Source: Megamonas sp. UBA1799 (GTDB lineage Bacteria > Bacillota > Negativicutes > Selenomonadales > Selenomonadaceae). From it: 35,875 bases of DNA. How positions within the stretch are numbered: position 1 is the stretch's first letter; the number at the start of each line of letters is the position of its first letter. Shown here piece by piece: positions 7,613 through 15,593 of the stretch. The notes under the pieces were generated by a model. The model had not been told where the DNA came from and searched no databases. It worked only from the letters and a program-made list of their open reading frames with translations. The DNA lies in assembly GCA_002319815.1 (NCBI GenBank), contig DCFR01000019.1, positions 1 through 35,875 of the forward strand, in the 5' to 3' direction. Made by a program: the position numbers and the translations under genes.

Positions 7613-8812
7613 ATGGAAGAGAAGGCAAAAGTACCAAAGCTAAGATTTCCGGGATTTACGGGAGAGTGGAAGGAGCAGAAGCTGGGAGATATAATGGAAC
7701 GTTATGAAAACCCAGTTGTAACTCCGCATACTGGCTACATTAGATTGGGAATAAGAAGTCATGCGAAAGGGACTTTTCATAATTATGTTGAACCTGGTGA
7801 GGAATTAGAAACAGCACAAATGTATGAAGTTATTGCAAATAACTTTATTGTCAATATAACATTTGCTTGGGAACAGGCAGTAGCAATTACTGATAAAGAT
7901 GATATAGGAAAGTTGGTTTCGCATAGATTTCCTCAATTTAGATTTATTGCAGGCAATGTACCTCAATTTTTTAAATATGTAATTACTGATGCTAGATTTA
8001 AGTATCATTTAGGGCTGTCCTCACCTGGGGGGGCCGGACGAAATAGAGTATTAAATATTAATGAGATGTTAAAATATGTGCTTAGAATACCATCTAGAGA
8101 AGAACAGGAACGACTAGGAAAGTTCTTGGATAAAATAGATGAAAATATTAAGCTTCAACAATATAAGCTTGAACATTTACAAACCCAAAAGAAAAGTCTG
8201 CTGCAAAAAATGTTCCCGAAAAAAGGCGAGCGTTTCCCAGAACTTCGTTTTCCGGGATTTACGGATGCTTGGGAACAACATAAATTGGGAGAATTGGCAG
8301 AATTTAATCCAAAAACAGAGTTGCCGGATAACTTCGAATATGTTGACTTAGAATCTGTTGTTGGAACAGAAATGGTTTTTCATAGAAAAGAAAAACGTAC
8401 AACAGCGCCTTCAAGAGCACAACGATTAGCAAGGCAGGGGGACTTGTTCTATCAGATGGTTAGACCATATCAAAAGAATAATTATCTGTTTAAAAAGTCT
8501 GATAGTAACTATGTTTTCTCGACAGGATATGCTCAAATGCGTCCAAATTGCGATAGTGAATTTTTGTTCTGTTTAGTCCAGACGGATGTGTTTGTGAAGT
8601 ATGTTTCTGATAGGTGTACAGGTACAAGTTATCCGGTTGTCAATGTAAATGAGTTAGCAAATATGGAGGTTGCAGTATCCAATAATAATAGAGAACAAAA
8701 ACAAATAGGTAATTTTTTTATATACTTTGATAACCTTATCAATCTTCATCAGCGTAAGCTAACCCACCTGCAAACGCAGAAAAAAGCCTTATTGCAGCAA
8801 ATGTTTGTTTGA
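7613..8812 (+). CDS. hsdS: Type I restriction-modification specificity subunit (HsdS)
   Basis: A 399-residue S subunit with the classic two-fold repeat. TRD1 is preceded by PKLRFPGFTGEWKEQKLGD and ends at a coiled-coil spacer (LEHLQTQKKSLLQKMFP). TRD2 is preceded by PELRFPGFTDAWEQHKLGEL and ends in LTHLQTQKKALLQQMFV. S subunits recognise the bipartite DNA target and hold two HsdM subunits. I chose the ATG at 7613 because it gives the usual MEEKxKVPKLRFPGFT opening; an in-frame ATG at 7592 lacks a ribosome site. The two variable domains are clearly AT-richer than the conserved stretches and than hsdR/hsdM, as expected for exchanged recognition modules. It lies 38 bp after hsdR and 22 bp before fic. 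Confidence 0.94.
   Translation: MEEKAKVPKLRFPGFTGEWKEQKLGDIMERYENPVVTPHTGYIRLGIRSHAKGTFHNYVEPGEELETAQMYEVIANNFIVNITFAWEQAVAITDKDDIGKLVSHRFPQFRFIAGNVPQFFKYVITDARFKYHLGLSSPGGAGRNRVLNINEMLKYVLRIPSREEQERLGKFLDKIDENIKLQQYKLEHLQTQKKSLLQKMFPKKGERFPELRFPGFTDAWEQHKLGELAEFNPKTELPDNFEYVDLESVVGTEMVFHRKEKRTTAPSRAQRLARQGDLFYQMVRPYQKNNYLFKKSDSNYVFSTGYAQMRPNCDSEFLFCLVQTDVFVKYVSDRCTGTSYPVVNVNELANMEVAVSNNNREQKQIGNFFIYFDNLINLHQRKLTHLQTQKKALLQQMFV
7646..7661 (+). repeat. In-frame direct repeat within hsdS, copy 1
   Basis: TTTCCGGGATTTACGG occurs at 7646-7661 and again at 8249-8264, 603 bp (201 codons) apart and in the same reading frame. Recombination between the copies would remove exactly one recognition domain and leave an in-frame single-TRD hsdS. 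Each copy encodes the FPGFT box. Confidence 0.85.
8249..8264 (+). repeat. In-frame direct repeat within hsdS, copy 2
   Basis: Identical 16-bp copy of the repeat at 7646-7661, located at the start of the second half of HsdS. It marks the boundary of the second recognition module and is a likely crossover point for domain exchange. Confidence 0.85.
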
Positions 8813-8834
8813 CAGTCGAAAGGAGTCAGCAACT

Positions 8835-9464
8835 ATGACTTTTAAAAATAAGTTTCATATTACCGATGCGGCCGAACTGGCTCGCGTTGAAGAGAAAATC
8901 AGCAAGCAGAAGGCAATTCATTTGTGGGAAAGCGGTGAACTGGAGCATTTAAAGCCGGGAACTTTTTCGGCATTAGTGGAGATTCACTGCACTTTGTTCG
9001 AAGATATCTACGATTTTGCCGGTGTCTTGCGTACCGTGAACCTTGCCAAGGGGAATTTTCGCTTCGCGCCGCTTATGTATTTAGATGCGGCGCTGCAGAA
9101 TATCGAGCAGCTGCCACAGTCAACTTTCGAGGAGATTGTTGAAAAATATGTGGGAATGAATATCGCACATCCGTTTCGTGAGGGCAATGGCCGGAGTATG
9201 CGGATATGGCTGGATGTATTGTTTCGGAAGGAACTCCAGCAGGTCGTGGATTGGAGTCTGGTGGACAAGACCGATTATTTGCTGGCTATGGAACGCAGCC
9301 CGGTAAAGGATATTGAGATCAAACATTTGCTGCGGGTAGCATTGACAGATAAGATTCATGATCGTGAAGTCTATATGAAAGGCATCGATATGAGCTATTT
9401 CTATGAGGGCTATATCGTATATAAGACAAGTGATTTACAAAAGGAGAATAAGATTCATGAGTGA
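8835..9464 (+). CDS. Fic domain AMP-transferase with C-terminal inhibitory motif (class III)
   Basis: 209 residues. The catalytic Fic motif HPFREGNGRS is complete at 112-121 (His112, Glu117, Asn119, Arg120), and the flap region GNFRFAPLMYL is at 73-83. The C-terminal helix contains SYFYEG (Ser187, Glu191, Gly192), fitting the SxxxE(G/N) autoinhibitory motif. That placement defines class III, as in Neisseria NmFic, which the whole sequence resembles. Such enzymes transfer AMP to hydroxyl residues; some relatives target GyrB/ParE. The start ATG at 8835 has AGGAG 9 bases upstream. The gene sits inside the hsd operon, 22 bp after hsdS, and its last 8 bases overlap hsdM. The target and any link to restriction status are inference. 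Confidence 0.9.
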   Translation: MTFKNKFHITDAAELARVEEKISKQKAIHLWESGELEHLKPGTFSALVEIHCTLFEDIYDFAGVLRTVNLAKGNFRFAPLMYLDAALQNIEQLPQSTFEEIVEKYVGMNIAHPFREGNGRSMRIWLDVLFRKELQQVVDWSLVDKTDYLLAMERSPVKDIEIKHLLRVALTDKIHDREVYMKGIDMSYFYEGYIVYKTSDLQKENKIHE

Positions 9465-11046
9465 TACAATACAGGCAATCACGAGCAAGCTTTGGGCGAT
9501 GGCCAACGAACTGCGGGGAACGATGGACGCCTCAGAGTACAAGAACTATATTCTGGCGTTCATGTTTTACCGCTACCTGTCTGAGCATCAGGAGCAGTAT
9601 CTTGTCAATAGCAACGCCCTTGACGTCAATGCGGAGGAATCCGTCAACGATGCTTATGGCCGGCTGGCTGGCAAAGAGGACTTGGCTGACTATCTGGAGG
9701 ATATTTCCTCGAGCCTTGGGTATGCCATTGCTCCGGCAGATACATGGGAGTCTCTGCTGCAGAAAATCAATGAGGGACAGGTCATTCCCAGCGACTATCA
9801 GGATTTATTTGATCATTTCAATGCGAATGCCGAACGCAATGCTGCGGCAGAAAAGGACTTCAAGGGCGTTTTCAATGACATCAATTTGGGTGATACGCGC
9901 CTCGGAAGCTCAACGAATGAACGGGCAAAATCGCTGAATAATATCGTGAAACTTGTAGATGGGATGGAGTACAAGAGCGCGGATGGCAAGGATATCCTCG
10001 GGGAAATCTATGAATATCTTATCGGCCAGTTTGCTGCCAGCGCCGGCAAGAAAGGCGGCGAATTCTATACGCCGCATCAGGTCAGCCAGATACTGGCCAA
10101 GATCGTTACGAATGGGGCAGTAAAAAAGGATGCGTTTTTTGAGCTTTATGACCCGACAATGGGCTCTGGTTCTTTGCTTCTCACCGTAGGGCAGGAACTG
10201 CCAGTGGGGACGCCCATCAAATATTATGGACAGGAGCTTAATACGACGACCTACAACCTTGCGCGCATGAATCTCATGATGCACAATGTTTCCTATACCA
10301 ACATGACGCTGAGCAATGCCAATACTCTTGAAAATGATTGGCCGGACGGTCCGGACAGCAAGGGCATAGATCGTCCGCGCAGCTTTGATGCCGTCGTCGC
10401 CAATCCACCTTATTCCGCGAAATGGGACAATCGCGAATCCAAACTCAAAGACCCGCGGTTTAGTGAATACGGCAAATTGGCTCCGGCGTCCAAAGCAGAC
10501 TATGCCTTCGTACTGCACAGCCTGTACCATTTGAACGAAACGGGAACAATGGCGATCGTCCTGCCGCACGGCGTGCTTTTTCGCGGCGCAGCCGAGGGAA
10601 AGATTCGTCAGACACTGATCGAAAAAAACCGCATCGATACCATTATTGGTCTGCCCGCCAATCTTTTTTATGGCACCAGCATTCCCACGATTATTCTGGT
10701 GCTGAAAAAAAAGCGTTCGACAAAGGATATTCTTTTTATCGATGCCAGTCTGGACTTCATCAAGGCGAAAAATCAAAATAACCTCAGTGAAGATGCTATC
10801 GAAAAAATCATTCAGACCTATCTCACGCGTCAGGATGTTGATAAATACGCTCACCTGGCAAACCTGGATGAAATCAAAAAAAATGACTATAATCTCAATA
10901 TTCCTCGTTATGTAGATACTTTCGAGGAAGAAGCCGAAATCGATCTGGCCGAAGTCAACCGTCAACTGCAACAGGACAACAAGGACATTGCCGCACTGGA
11001 AGCGGAGATCAAGGCACAGTTGAAGCTATTGGGAGTGGAGGATTGA
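9457..11046 (+). CDS. hsdM: Type I restriction-modification N6-adenine methyltransferase subunit (HsdM)
   Basis: A 529-residue M subunit. The N-terminal HsdM bundle (LWAMANELRGTMDASEYKNY) is followed by the methylase fold with the AdoMet-binding motif DPTMGSGSLLL (about residue 231) and the catalytic NPPY at 316-319 in VVANPPYSAKW, indicating N6-adenine methylation. The C-terminal tail is helical and charged, suited to contacts with HsdS. The ATG at 9457 has AAGGAG ten bases upstream, inside the fic gene, and overlaps the fic stop, so methylase translation is tied to that of Fic. Placing hsdM last, behind hsdR, hsdS and fic and with no promoter of its own seen, is unusual. No frameshift or lost motif is visible. 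Confidence 0.96.
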   Translation: MSDTIQAITSKLWAMANELRGTMDASEYKNYILAFMFYRYLSEHQEQYLVNSNALDVNAEESVNDAYGRLAGKEDLADYLEDISSSLGYAIAPADTWESLLQKINEGQVIPSDYQDLFDHFNANAERNAAAEKDFKGVFNDINLGDTRLGSSTNERAKSLNNIVKLVDGMEYKSADGKDILGEIYEYLIGQFAASAGKKGGEFYTPHQVSQILAKIVTNGAVKKDAFFELYDPTMGSGSLLLTVGQELPVGTPIKYYGQELNTTTYNLARMNLMMHNVSYTNMTLSNANTLENDWPDGPDSKGIDRPRSFDAVVANPPYSAKWDNRESKLKDPRFSEYGKLAPASKADYAFVLHSLYHLNETGTMAIVLPHGVLFRGAAEGKIRQTLIEKNRIDTIIGLPANLFYGTSIPTIILVLKKKRSTKDILFIDASLDFIKAKNQNNLSEDAIEKIIQTYLTRQDVDKYAHLANLDEIKKNDYNLNIPRYVDTFEEEAEIDLAEVNRQLQQDNKDIAALEAEIKAQLKLLGVED

Positions 11047-11628
11047 GTAGTTGTAGAGGATGTTCCTGTGATTAAGGTCTTGGTATCCAGTGGACTTGAG
11101 AAACCGTATTATATCAAGAGCAAGGGGATGTTTCCAAGCGGATGCTATATCAGGATGGGTACTTCCAGCCAGCCGATGACAACGGCCATGATTGACGAGT
11201 TATATGCCAAGCGGATTCATACGAGACTTCGTAATATTCCTTCACCGCGGCAGGATCTGAAGTCTGCTCAGCTGAAAATCTATTATTGATTTTACCCATG
11301 AAATACCGCCAGTATTTGAGATATTCACTAATCGTATTGTTATGACATCCTATGGCGGTCTGATTCCCAGACAGAGTATTGAAGATTTCTTTAGCTGCAG
11401 CAGTATGCCACGCAATCGTGAGCTGATGCGTGTATTCAAGGATGTGGGGCTGGTTGAACAGCTTGGCTCTGGTATAAGCAAGATTCTAAGTGCATATAAT
11501 AAGGACATATTTTAGATCATTTTATTAAAGTAGTATTTCCGTTTTCGGAAGTTGCAAACAGGACTGGCGATAATAATGGCGATAATAAATTAAATACAGG
11601 CTGCTATAGAGGCGGTGCACTCAAATGA
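11047..11628 (+). pseudogene. Decayed AlbA_2/Schlafen-type ATP-binding regulator gene
   Basis: Pieces of one gene are visible in different frames. The first (11047-11289), reading straight on from the hsdM stop, includes KPYYIKSKGMFPSGCYIRMG and IPSPRQDL. The second (about 11297-11515) includes IFTNRIVMTSYGGLIPRQSI and QLGSGISKIL. The third (to TGA 11626-11628) includes FIKVVFPFSEVANRTGDNNG. These match the middle and C-terminal parts of bacterial AlbA_2 (divergent AAA_4/Schlafen) plus HATPase_c_4 proteins, often called RecG-like ATP-binding proteins. The N-terminus is missing and at least two frameshifts or stops interrupt it. Such genes often lie beside type I restriction loci, so it probably belonged to this island. 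Confidence 0.75.
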
Positions 11629-11651
11629 TCCGGCGGCAACATGGCAGGGTA

Positions 11652-12740
11652 TTATTTCGGCTTTTTTGGCAGGGAAAACCAGCATTCGGCGCCTTGATCG
11701 GGCTGACCGGTCAGGCGGATGCTGCCGCCGTGGCGCTGGACGATGCGCTGGCAGATGGCCAGTCCGACGCCGCTGCCGGGAAATTCGCGTTCGGAATGCA
11801 GCCGTTCAAATACGTGAAACAGTCGATGGGCGCCGCGCATATCAAAGCCGGCGCCGTTGTCTTTGCAACAGAAAATGTATTCCCGATTGGTTTCACTGCA
11901 GGTAAAGTGAATCTGTGCCGGTTCTTTGTACCGGGTATACTTTAGCGCATTGGAAAGGATATTTTGCAGGAGCTGCCGGATGAGGATGGGATCGCCGGCA
12001 ATTATTGGGAGCGGTCCAACGGTAAATTCAATTTTTCGTTGAGGTTCTTCGGCCGTAAGCTCGTCATACAGTTCTTGCAGAAGGCGCTGCATATCAATTG
12101 GCGCATAGCGCAGAGCACTTTTTGAGGCGCGGGAAAAAGCCAGCAGGTGATCTACGATGGCGATGGTTTCCTGCGCTTTTGTTGCTAGGGCGGCCGTGAT
12201 GGGCTGGGCCGTCGGCGGCAGTTGGTCGGCATAGTCTTGTTGCAGAATGGCGGCAAGCTGCTCCATGGTGAGCAGCGGAGATTTCAAGTCATGCGCTACC
12301 GAGGCGCAGAAGGCGTCGAGATCCTGATATGCTTTTTGCAGATTTTGCTGCTGCTGCCGCAGTTGAATCTGCGTGTTGACACGCGCGAGCAGTTCACTTT
12401 TTTTGAAGGGTTTGGTGACGTAATCGCTGGCGCCCAGAGAAAAGGCAGTGCGGATATTGGTTTCGTCATCGCTGGCGGTGAGAAAAATCACGGGAATCGC
12501 CGCCGTGACGGGTTGGGATTTTAGCTGGCGGCACAGGGCAAAACCATCGACATCCGGCATGCGCACATCGAGCAGGATCAGGTCCGGCGGCTGCTGGGTG
12601 ATAAGTTCCATGGCAATGTGTGCGTTGACGGCTACATAAAGCTGATAATCGGCGGTTTTTAAAACAGCGGCTGCGGCCGCAATGCTTTCCGGAGAATCGT
12701 CGATAATCAATATTTTGGCATGAAAATCGGCTGGCTGCAT
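11652..12740 (-). CDS. Soluble REC-HisKA-HATPase sensor kinase
   Basis: 362 residues with no membrane segment. An N-terminal receiver domain has the phospho-acceptor Asp58 (LILLDVRMPDVDG) and the conserved Lys of VTKPFKK. A short coiled coil leads to HisKA with His150 in SVAHDLKSPL, then a HATPase domain with NILSNALKYT, DNGAGFD and GSGVGLAICQRIV. The receiver-first order means the kinase is probably controlled by phosphoryl input from another histidine kinase or HPt rather than by a ligand. The ATG at 12740 has AGAGG eight bases upstream; a GTG at 12749 is less well placed. It diverges from the membrane hybrid kinase gene at 12897, whose C-terminal HPt domain is the obvious candidate partner. 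Confidence 0.92.
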   Translation of the reverse strand: MQPADFHAKILIIDDSPESIAAAAAVLKTADYQLYVAVNAHIAMELITQQPPDLILLDVRMPDVDGFALCRQLKSQPVTAAIPVIFLTASDDETNIRTAFSLGASDYVTKPFKKSELLARVNTQIQLRQQQQNLQKAYQDLDAFCASVAHDLKSPLLTMEQLAAILQQDYADQLPPTAQPITAALATKAQETIAIVDHLLAFSRASKSALRYAPIDMQRLLQELYDELTAEEPQRKIEFTVGPLPIIAGDPILIRQLLQNILSNALKYTRYKEPAQIHFTCSETNREYIFCCKDNGAGFDMRGAHRLFHVFERLHSEREFPGSGVGLAICQRIVQRHGGSIRLTGQPDQGAECWFSLPKKPK

Positions 12741-12772
12741 CAAAGGCACCTCTTTTAATAAAAATCATGTAT

Positions 12773-12801
12773 TTGTCAAATGAATGATTTTATTCTATAA
12801 T
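12773..12801 (+). promoter_or_regulatory. Promoter of the hybrid kinase operon
   Basis: TTGTCA (12773-12778), 17 bp, TATAAT (12796-12801): a near-consensus sigma-A promoter in the divergent intergenic region. Its transcript would begin about 20 bases before the leader hairpin at 12832-12879. Confidence 0.75.
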
Positions 12802-12831
12802 GAAATGATAAGAAAAGAAAGTAAAGATTTG

Positions 12832-12879
12832 GCACAGGCGCCAGAGAAGAAGATATCTTCTGGCAGCCTGTGCTTTTTT
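12832..12879 (+). terminator. Intrinsic terminator hairpin in the hybrid-kinase leader (putative attenuator)
   Basis: GCACAGGC (12832-12839) pairs with GCCTGTGC (12866-12873), and the adjacent GCCAGA (12840-12845) pairs with TCTGGC (12859-12864), leaving one bulged A. Six T follow. The hairpin lies between the promoter (12773-12801) and the ribosome site (GGAG 12884-12887) of the kinase gene. The upstream gene runs the other way, so this hairpin cannot be its terminator. Premature termination as a control point is therefore a strong inference. The antiterminating factor is not evident. Confidence 0.7.
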
Positions 12880-12896
12880 ATATGGAGATGACAGCG

Positions 12897-15593
12897 ATGC
12901 GTTCTATAGGCAATCCGGACAGCATGTCACAGCAAGTGCTGAATCGCTTGTTGATGGGGGTTTTTCTGGTGATCACAGGGATGCTGGTCATTAGTATTTG
13001 TGTGCTGCATGCCAATATTGATGCGGAAACGGCTGCCGAACAGCAGCGGAGCTTATTTAAGGATTTAGGGATCTCGCTGGCGGATGCATCCGACTATCTG
13101 ACAGATGAAGCCAGAAAATACGCGGTGACGCATGACGAGGTGCATCTGCGCAACTATTGGCGGGAAATTGAAGTCATTCGCACGCGCGACCGGGCGATAG
13201 AGGAGCTGCAGAAACAAGATTCAACGCTGGAGGAACAGGAGCTGCTGGCTGAGGCCAAACTGCATTCGGATGAATTGGTGGAGACGGAACGGCGTTCTAT
13301 GCGTCTGATTCAGGAGGCAGAGGGGAAGACAGAGGCGCAAATGCCGCCGGAAGCGGCTCAAAAACCGCTGCGCGCTGAAGATGAAAAACTCAGCCCGGCG
13401 GAGAAGTCAGCGCTGGCGCTTCGTCTGATGTTTGATGCAGATTATGATCACAGCAAGACCATCATTATGTCGCCGATTGCCAGCTTTCAGCAGAAAATGA
13501 ATGCTCGGCTGGATAAAGAGCTTTTTCGGGCGCAGCATAATCTGCGGAATGCTTTTATTCTGCAGGCTGCGTTGGCGGTCGTCATTGTCCTGGCGATTGC
13601 CGGGCTGCTGGGGTTGTTTACGGTGAAACTTACGAATCCGATTCGGCAGTATATTCAGCAGCTGCAGGGATTTTCTCTGCGCAAACGGCATTTTCGGCTG
13701 CATCCACAGGGGACCGACGAGCTCTGGATGCTGGCGGCGGCATTTAATCAGCTGTATCGTTCCTTTGCTCAGGAATTGATTCGCCGCCGGCAGGCCGAGA
13801 CGCGTATGAAAGAGGCGAAGGAAGAAGCAGAGCGGGCCAATCGGGCGCAATCCGAGTTTTTGGCCAATATGAGCCATGAAATTCGGACACCGCTCAATAC
13901 GATTATCGGCTACCATTATTTGCTGAAAAAGGAAGCCGTGTACGGTCCGGCGATGGAATATATTGAAGATATTGGCACGGCAGCGGAAAATCTCTTGGAA
14001 ATTGTCAATGAAATCTTGGATTTTTCTAAAATCGCGGCAGGCTGTATGACGGTGGAACGAGTGCCGTTTCGTTTGCAGTCGGCGATCGATGAAGTTTGTA
14101 TGATGATCCGGGAAACGGCCCGGCAGAAAAAATTGGGCTTTCGGCAGCAATGCGCCGCTGATGTTCCGGCTTGTATTTATGGCGATTCCCTGCGGCTGAA
14201 GCAGGTATTGCTTAATTTATTGGCCAATGCGGTAAAATTTACGGCTTGTGGTGAAGTTAGTCTGGCGGTTGCGTTTTCGGCGGAAAAACAGCTGCTGCAT
14301 TTTGCGGTCCGGGATACCGGCATTGGGATTTCGCCGGAGCAGCAGGGAAACTTATTTGAAGCATTTACACAGGCGGATGTATCGACTTCCCGCCGTTATG
14401 GCGGCACAGGGCTGGGGCTGGCCATCAGCCAGAAGCTGGTGAAACTCATGGGGGGCGAGTTGGAGCTGGAAAGCGAACCAGGCCGGGGTTCTTGTTTTTC
14501 CTTTACCATTGCGGCGACGCCAGCCCAGGAATCGGCTGTTCCCCTGGATGAAAAAGAAGCGGTGGAAGAACAGCCGTTTTTGGGGCAGCAGGTTTTACTG
14601 GTTGAAGATTATGCGGTTAACCGGCTCATGGCGCAGAAAATTCTCATGGGGATGGGGCTCGAGGTGACAGCGGCGGAAAGCGGCGCTAAGGCGCTGGAGC
14701 TAGCAGCGCAGCAGAGCTTTTCTTTAGTCTTGCTGGATGTGCGCATGCCGGTCATGGATGGCTATGAGACGGTGAAACGACTGCGACGGCTGGAGGGATA
14801 TAAAAATATTCCCGTGATAGCGCTGTCGGCCGATGTGGTCAGCGAAGCCAAAGTGCGGGTGAAGGAGGCCGGCATGGATGGCTTTTTGGAAAAACCGCTG
14901 CAGCCGGCGAAGTTGTATGCGCTTTTAACGGGGATTTTGACGCATGGCGCCATGCCATCGTCACTGTCGTCCGATGCGTCGGCAGCGGGTGAGAAGCAAG
15001 ACGCGGCTATTTTGCATACAGCGCCGGTTTTGGAACGGCTGGGACAGGATCAAGCGGCGTACCGGGAAATTCTGCAGTTGTTTCAGGAACAGCACCGGGA
15101 TGATGTTCGGCGTCTGACAACGCTAGAGGGCGCGGCTTTGCAGGAATTGGTGCACGCTTTGAAAGGCAGCGCCGCTAACATCGGGGCTGAAAAGCTGCAG
15201 CAGGCATCGGCCGGGCTATTAAAGTTGTTAAGAAGCGGGAATGACCAAGGGGACGGGCGGCAGATTTTTGCGTACGGCGAGCTGCTAAAAGAGACGCTGC
15301 AGGTTGTCCGGACGGCACTGGCAGAACCGTCGTCAACCGCGTCGGTATCGTCACAAACAGCCTGGCTGCAGCCGGCGGAACTTTTGCAGTCGCTGCAGCG
15401 GGGAGAAATTGCCGCCCGGACTGTTTTCGTGGAGCATCAGGAGGCGTATACAAAGTGTTTGGGCGAGCCGCTGACCGCGAAGCTGCGGGCGCTGATTCTG
15501 GCATATGACTTTGGCACGGCCGCGCAGCTTTTGCAGGCGGATTTGCAGCTAAAAGGAGATGAAGGCCTTGTACAACGTGCTTTTAGTGGATGA
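12897..15593 (+). CDS. Membrane hybrid sensor histidine kinase with receiver and HPt domains
   Basis: 898 residues. TM1 is at about 20-40 and TM2 at about 212-236, enclosing a roughly 170-residue helical extracytoplasmic sensor rich in Glu, Gln and Arg. A HAMP linker and coiled coil follow. HisKA has His327 (MSHEIRTPLNTI), HATPase shows LNLLANAVKFT, DTGIGIS and GGTGLGLAISQKL, the receiver has Asp614 (LLDVRMPVMDGYE), and the C-terminal HPt has His753 (LVHALKGSAANIG). This is a complete BarA/ArcB-like phosphorelay chain. I chose ATG 12897 because GGAG lies nine bases upstream; the open frame extends to a GTG inside the leader hairpin. It overlaps the AraC-type regulator gene and precedes the urea genes, so urea or nitrogen sensing is a reasonable guess. 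Confidence 0.93.
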   Translation: MRSIGNPDSMSQQVLNRLLMGVFLVITGMLVISICVLHANIDAETAAEQQRSLFKDLGISLADASDYLTDEARKYAVTHDEVHLRNYWREIEVIRTRDRAIEELQKQDSTLEEQELLAEAKLHSDELVETERRSMRLIQEAEGKTEAQMPPEAAQKPLRAEDEKLSPAEKSALALRLMFDADYDHSKTIIMSPIASFQQKMNARLDKELFRAQHNLRNAFILQAALAVVIVLAIAGLLGLFTVKLTNPIRQYIQQLQGFSLRKRHFRLHPQGTDELWMLAAAFNQLYRSFAQELIRRRQAETRMKEAKEEAERANRAQSEFLANMSHEIRTPLNTIIGYHYLLKKEAVYGPAMEYIEDIGTAAENLLEIVNEILDFSKIAAGCMTVERVPFRLQSAIDEVCMMIRETARQKKLGFRQQCAADVPACIYGDSLRLKQVLLNLLANAVKFTACGEVSLAVAFSAEKQLLHFAVRDTGIGISPEQQGNLFEAFTQADVSTSRRYGGTGLGLAISQKLVKLMGGELELESEPGRGSCFSFTIAATPAQESAVPLDEKEAVEEQPFLGQQVLLVEDYAVNRLMAQKILMGMGLEVTAAESGAKALELAAQQSFSLVLLDVRMPVMDGYETVKRLRRLEGYKNIPVIALSADVVSEAKVRVKEAGMDGFLEKPLQPAKLYALLTGILTHGAMPSSLSSDASAAGEKQDAAILHTAPVLERLGQDQAAYREILQLFQEQHRDDVRRLTTLEGAALQELVHALKGSAANIGAEKLQQASAGLLKLLRSGNDQGDGRQIFAYGELLKETLQVVRTALAEPSSTASVSSQTAWLQPAELLQSLQRGEIAARTVFVEHQEAYTKCLGEPLTAKLRALILAYDFGTAAQLLQADLQLKGDEGLVQRAFSG

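Noticed and set aside
9910..10971. 353-residue minus-strand open frame across hsdM
   Set aside because: Antisense shadow of hsdM, which has complete methylase motifs on the plus strand.
12870..12896. GTG start of the hybrid kinase inside the leader hairpin
   Set aside because: The codon is in the right arm of a terminator stem and has no Shine-Dalgarno; ATG 12897 has GGAG at nine bases.
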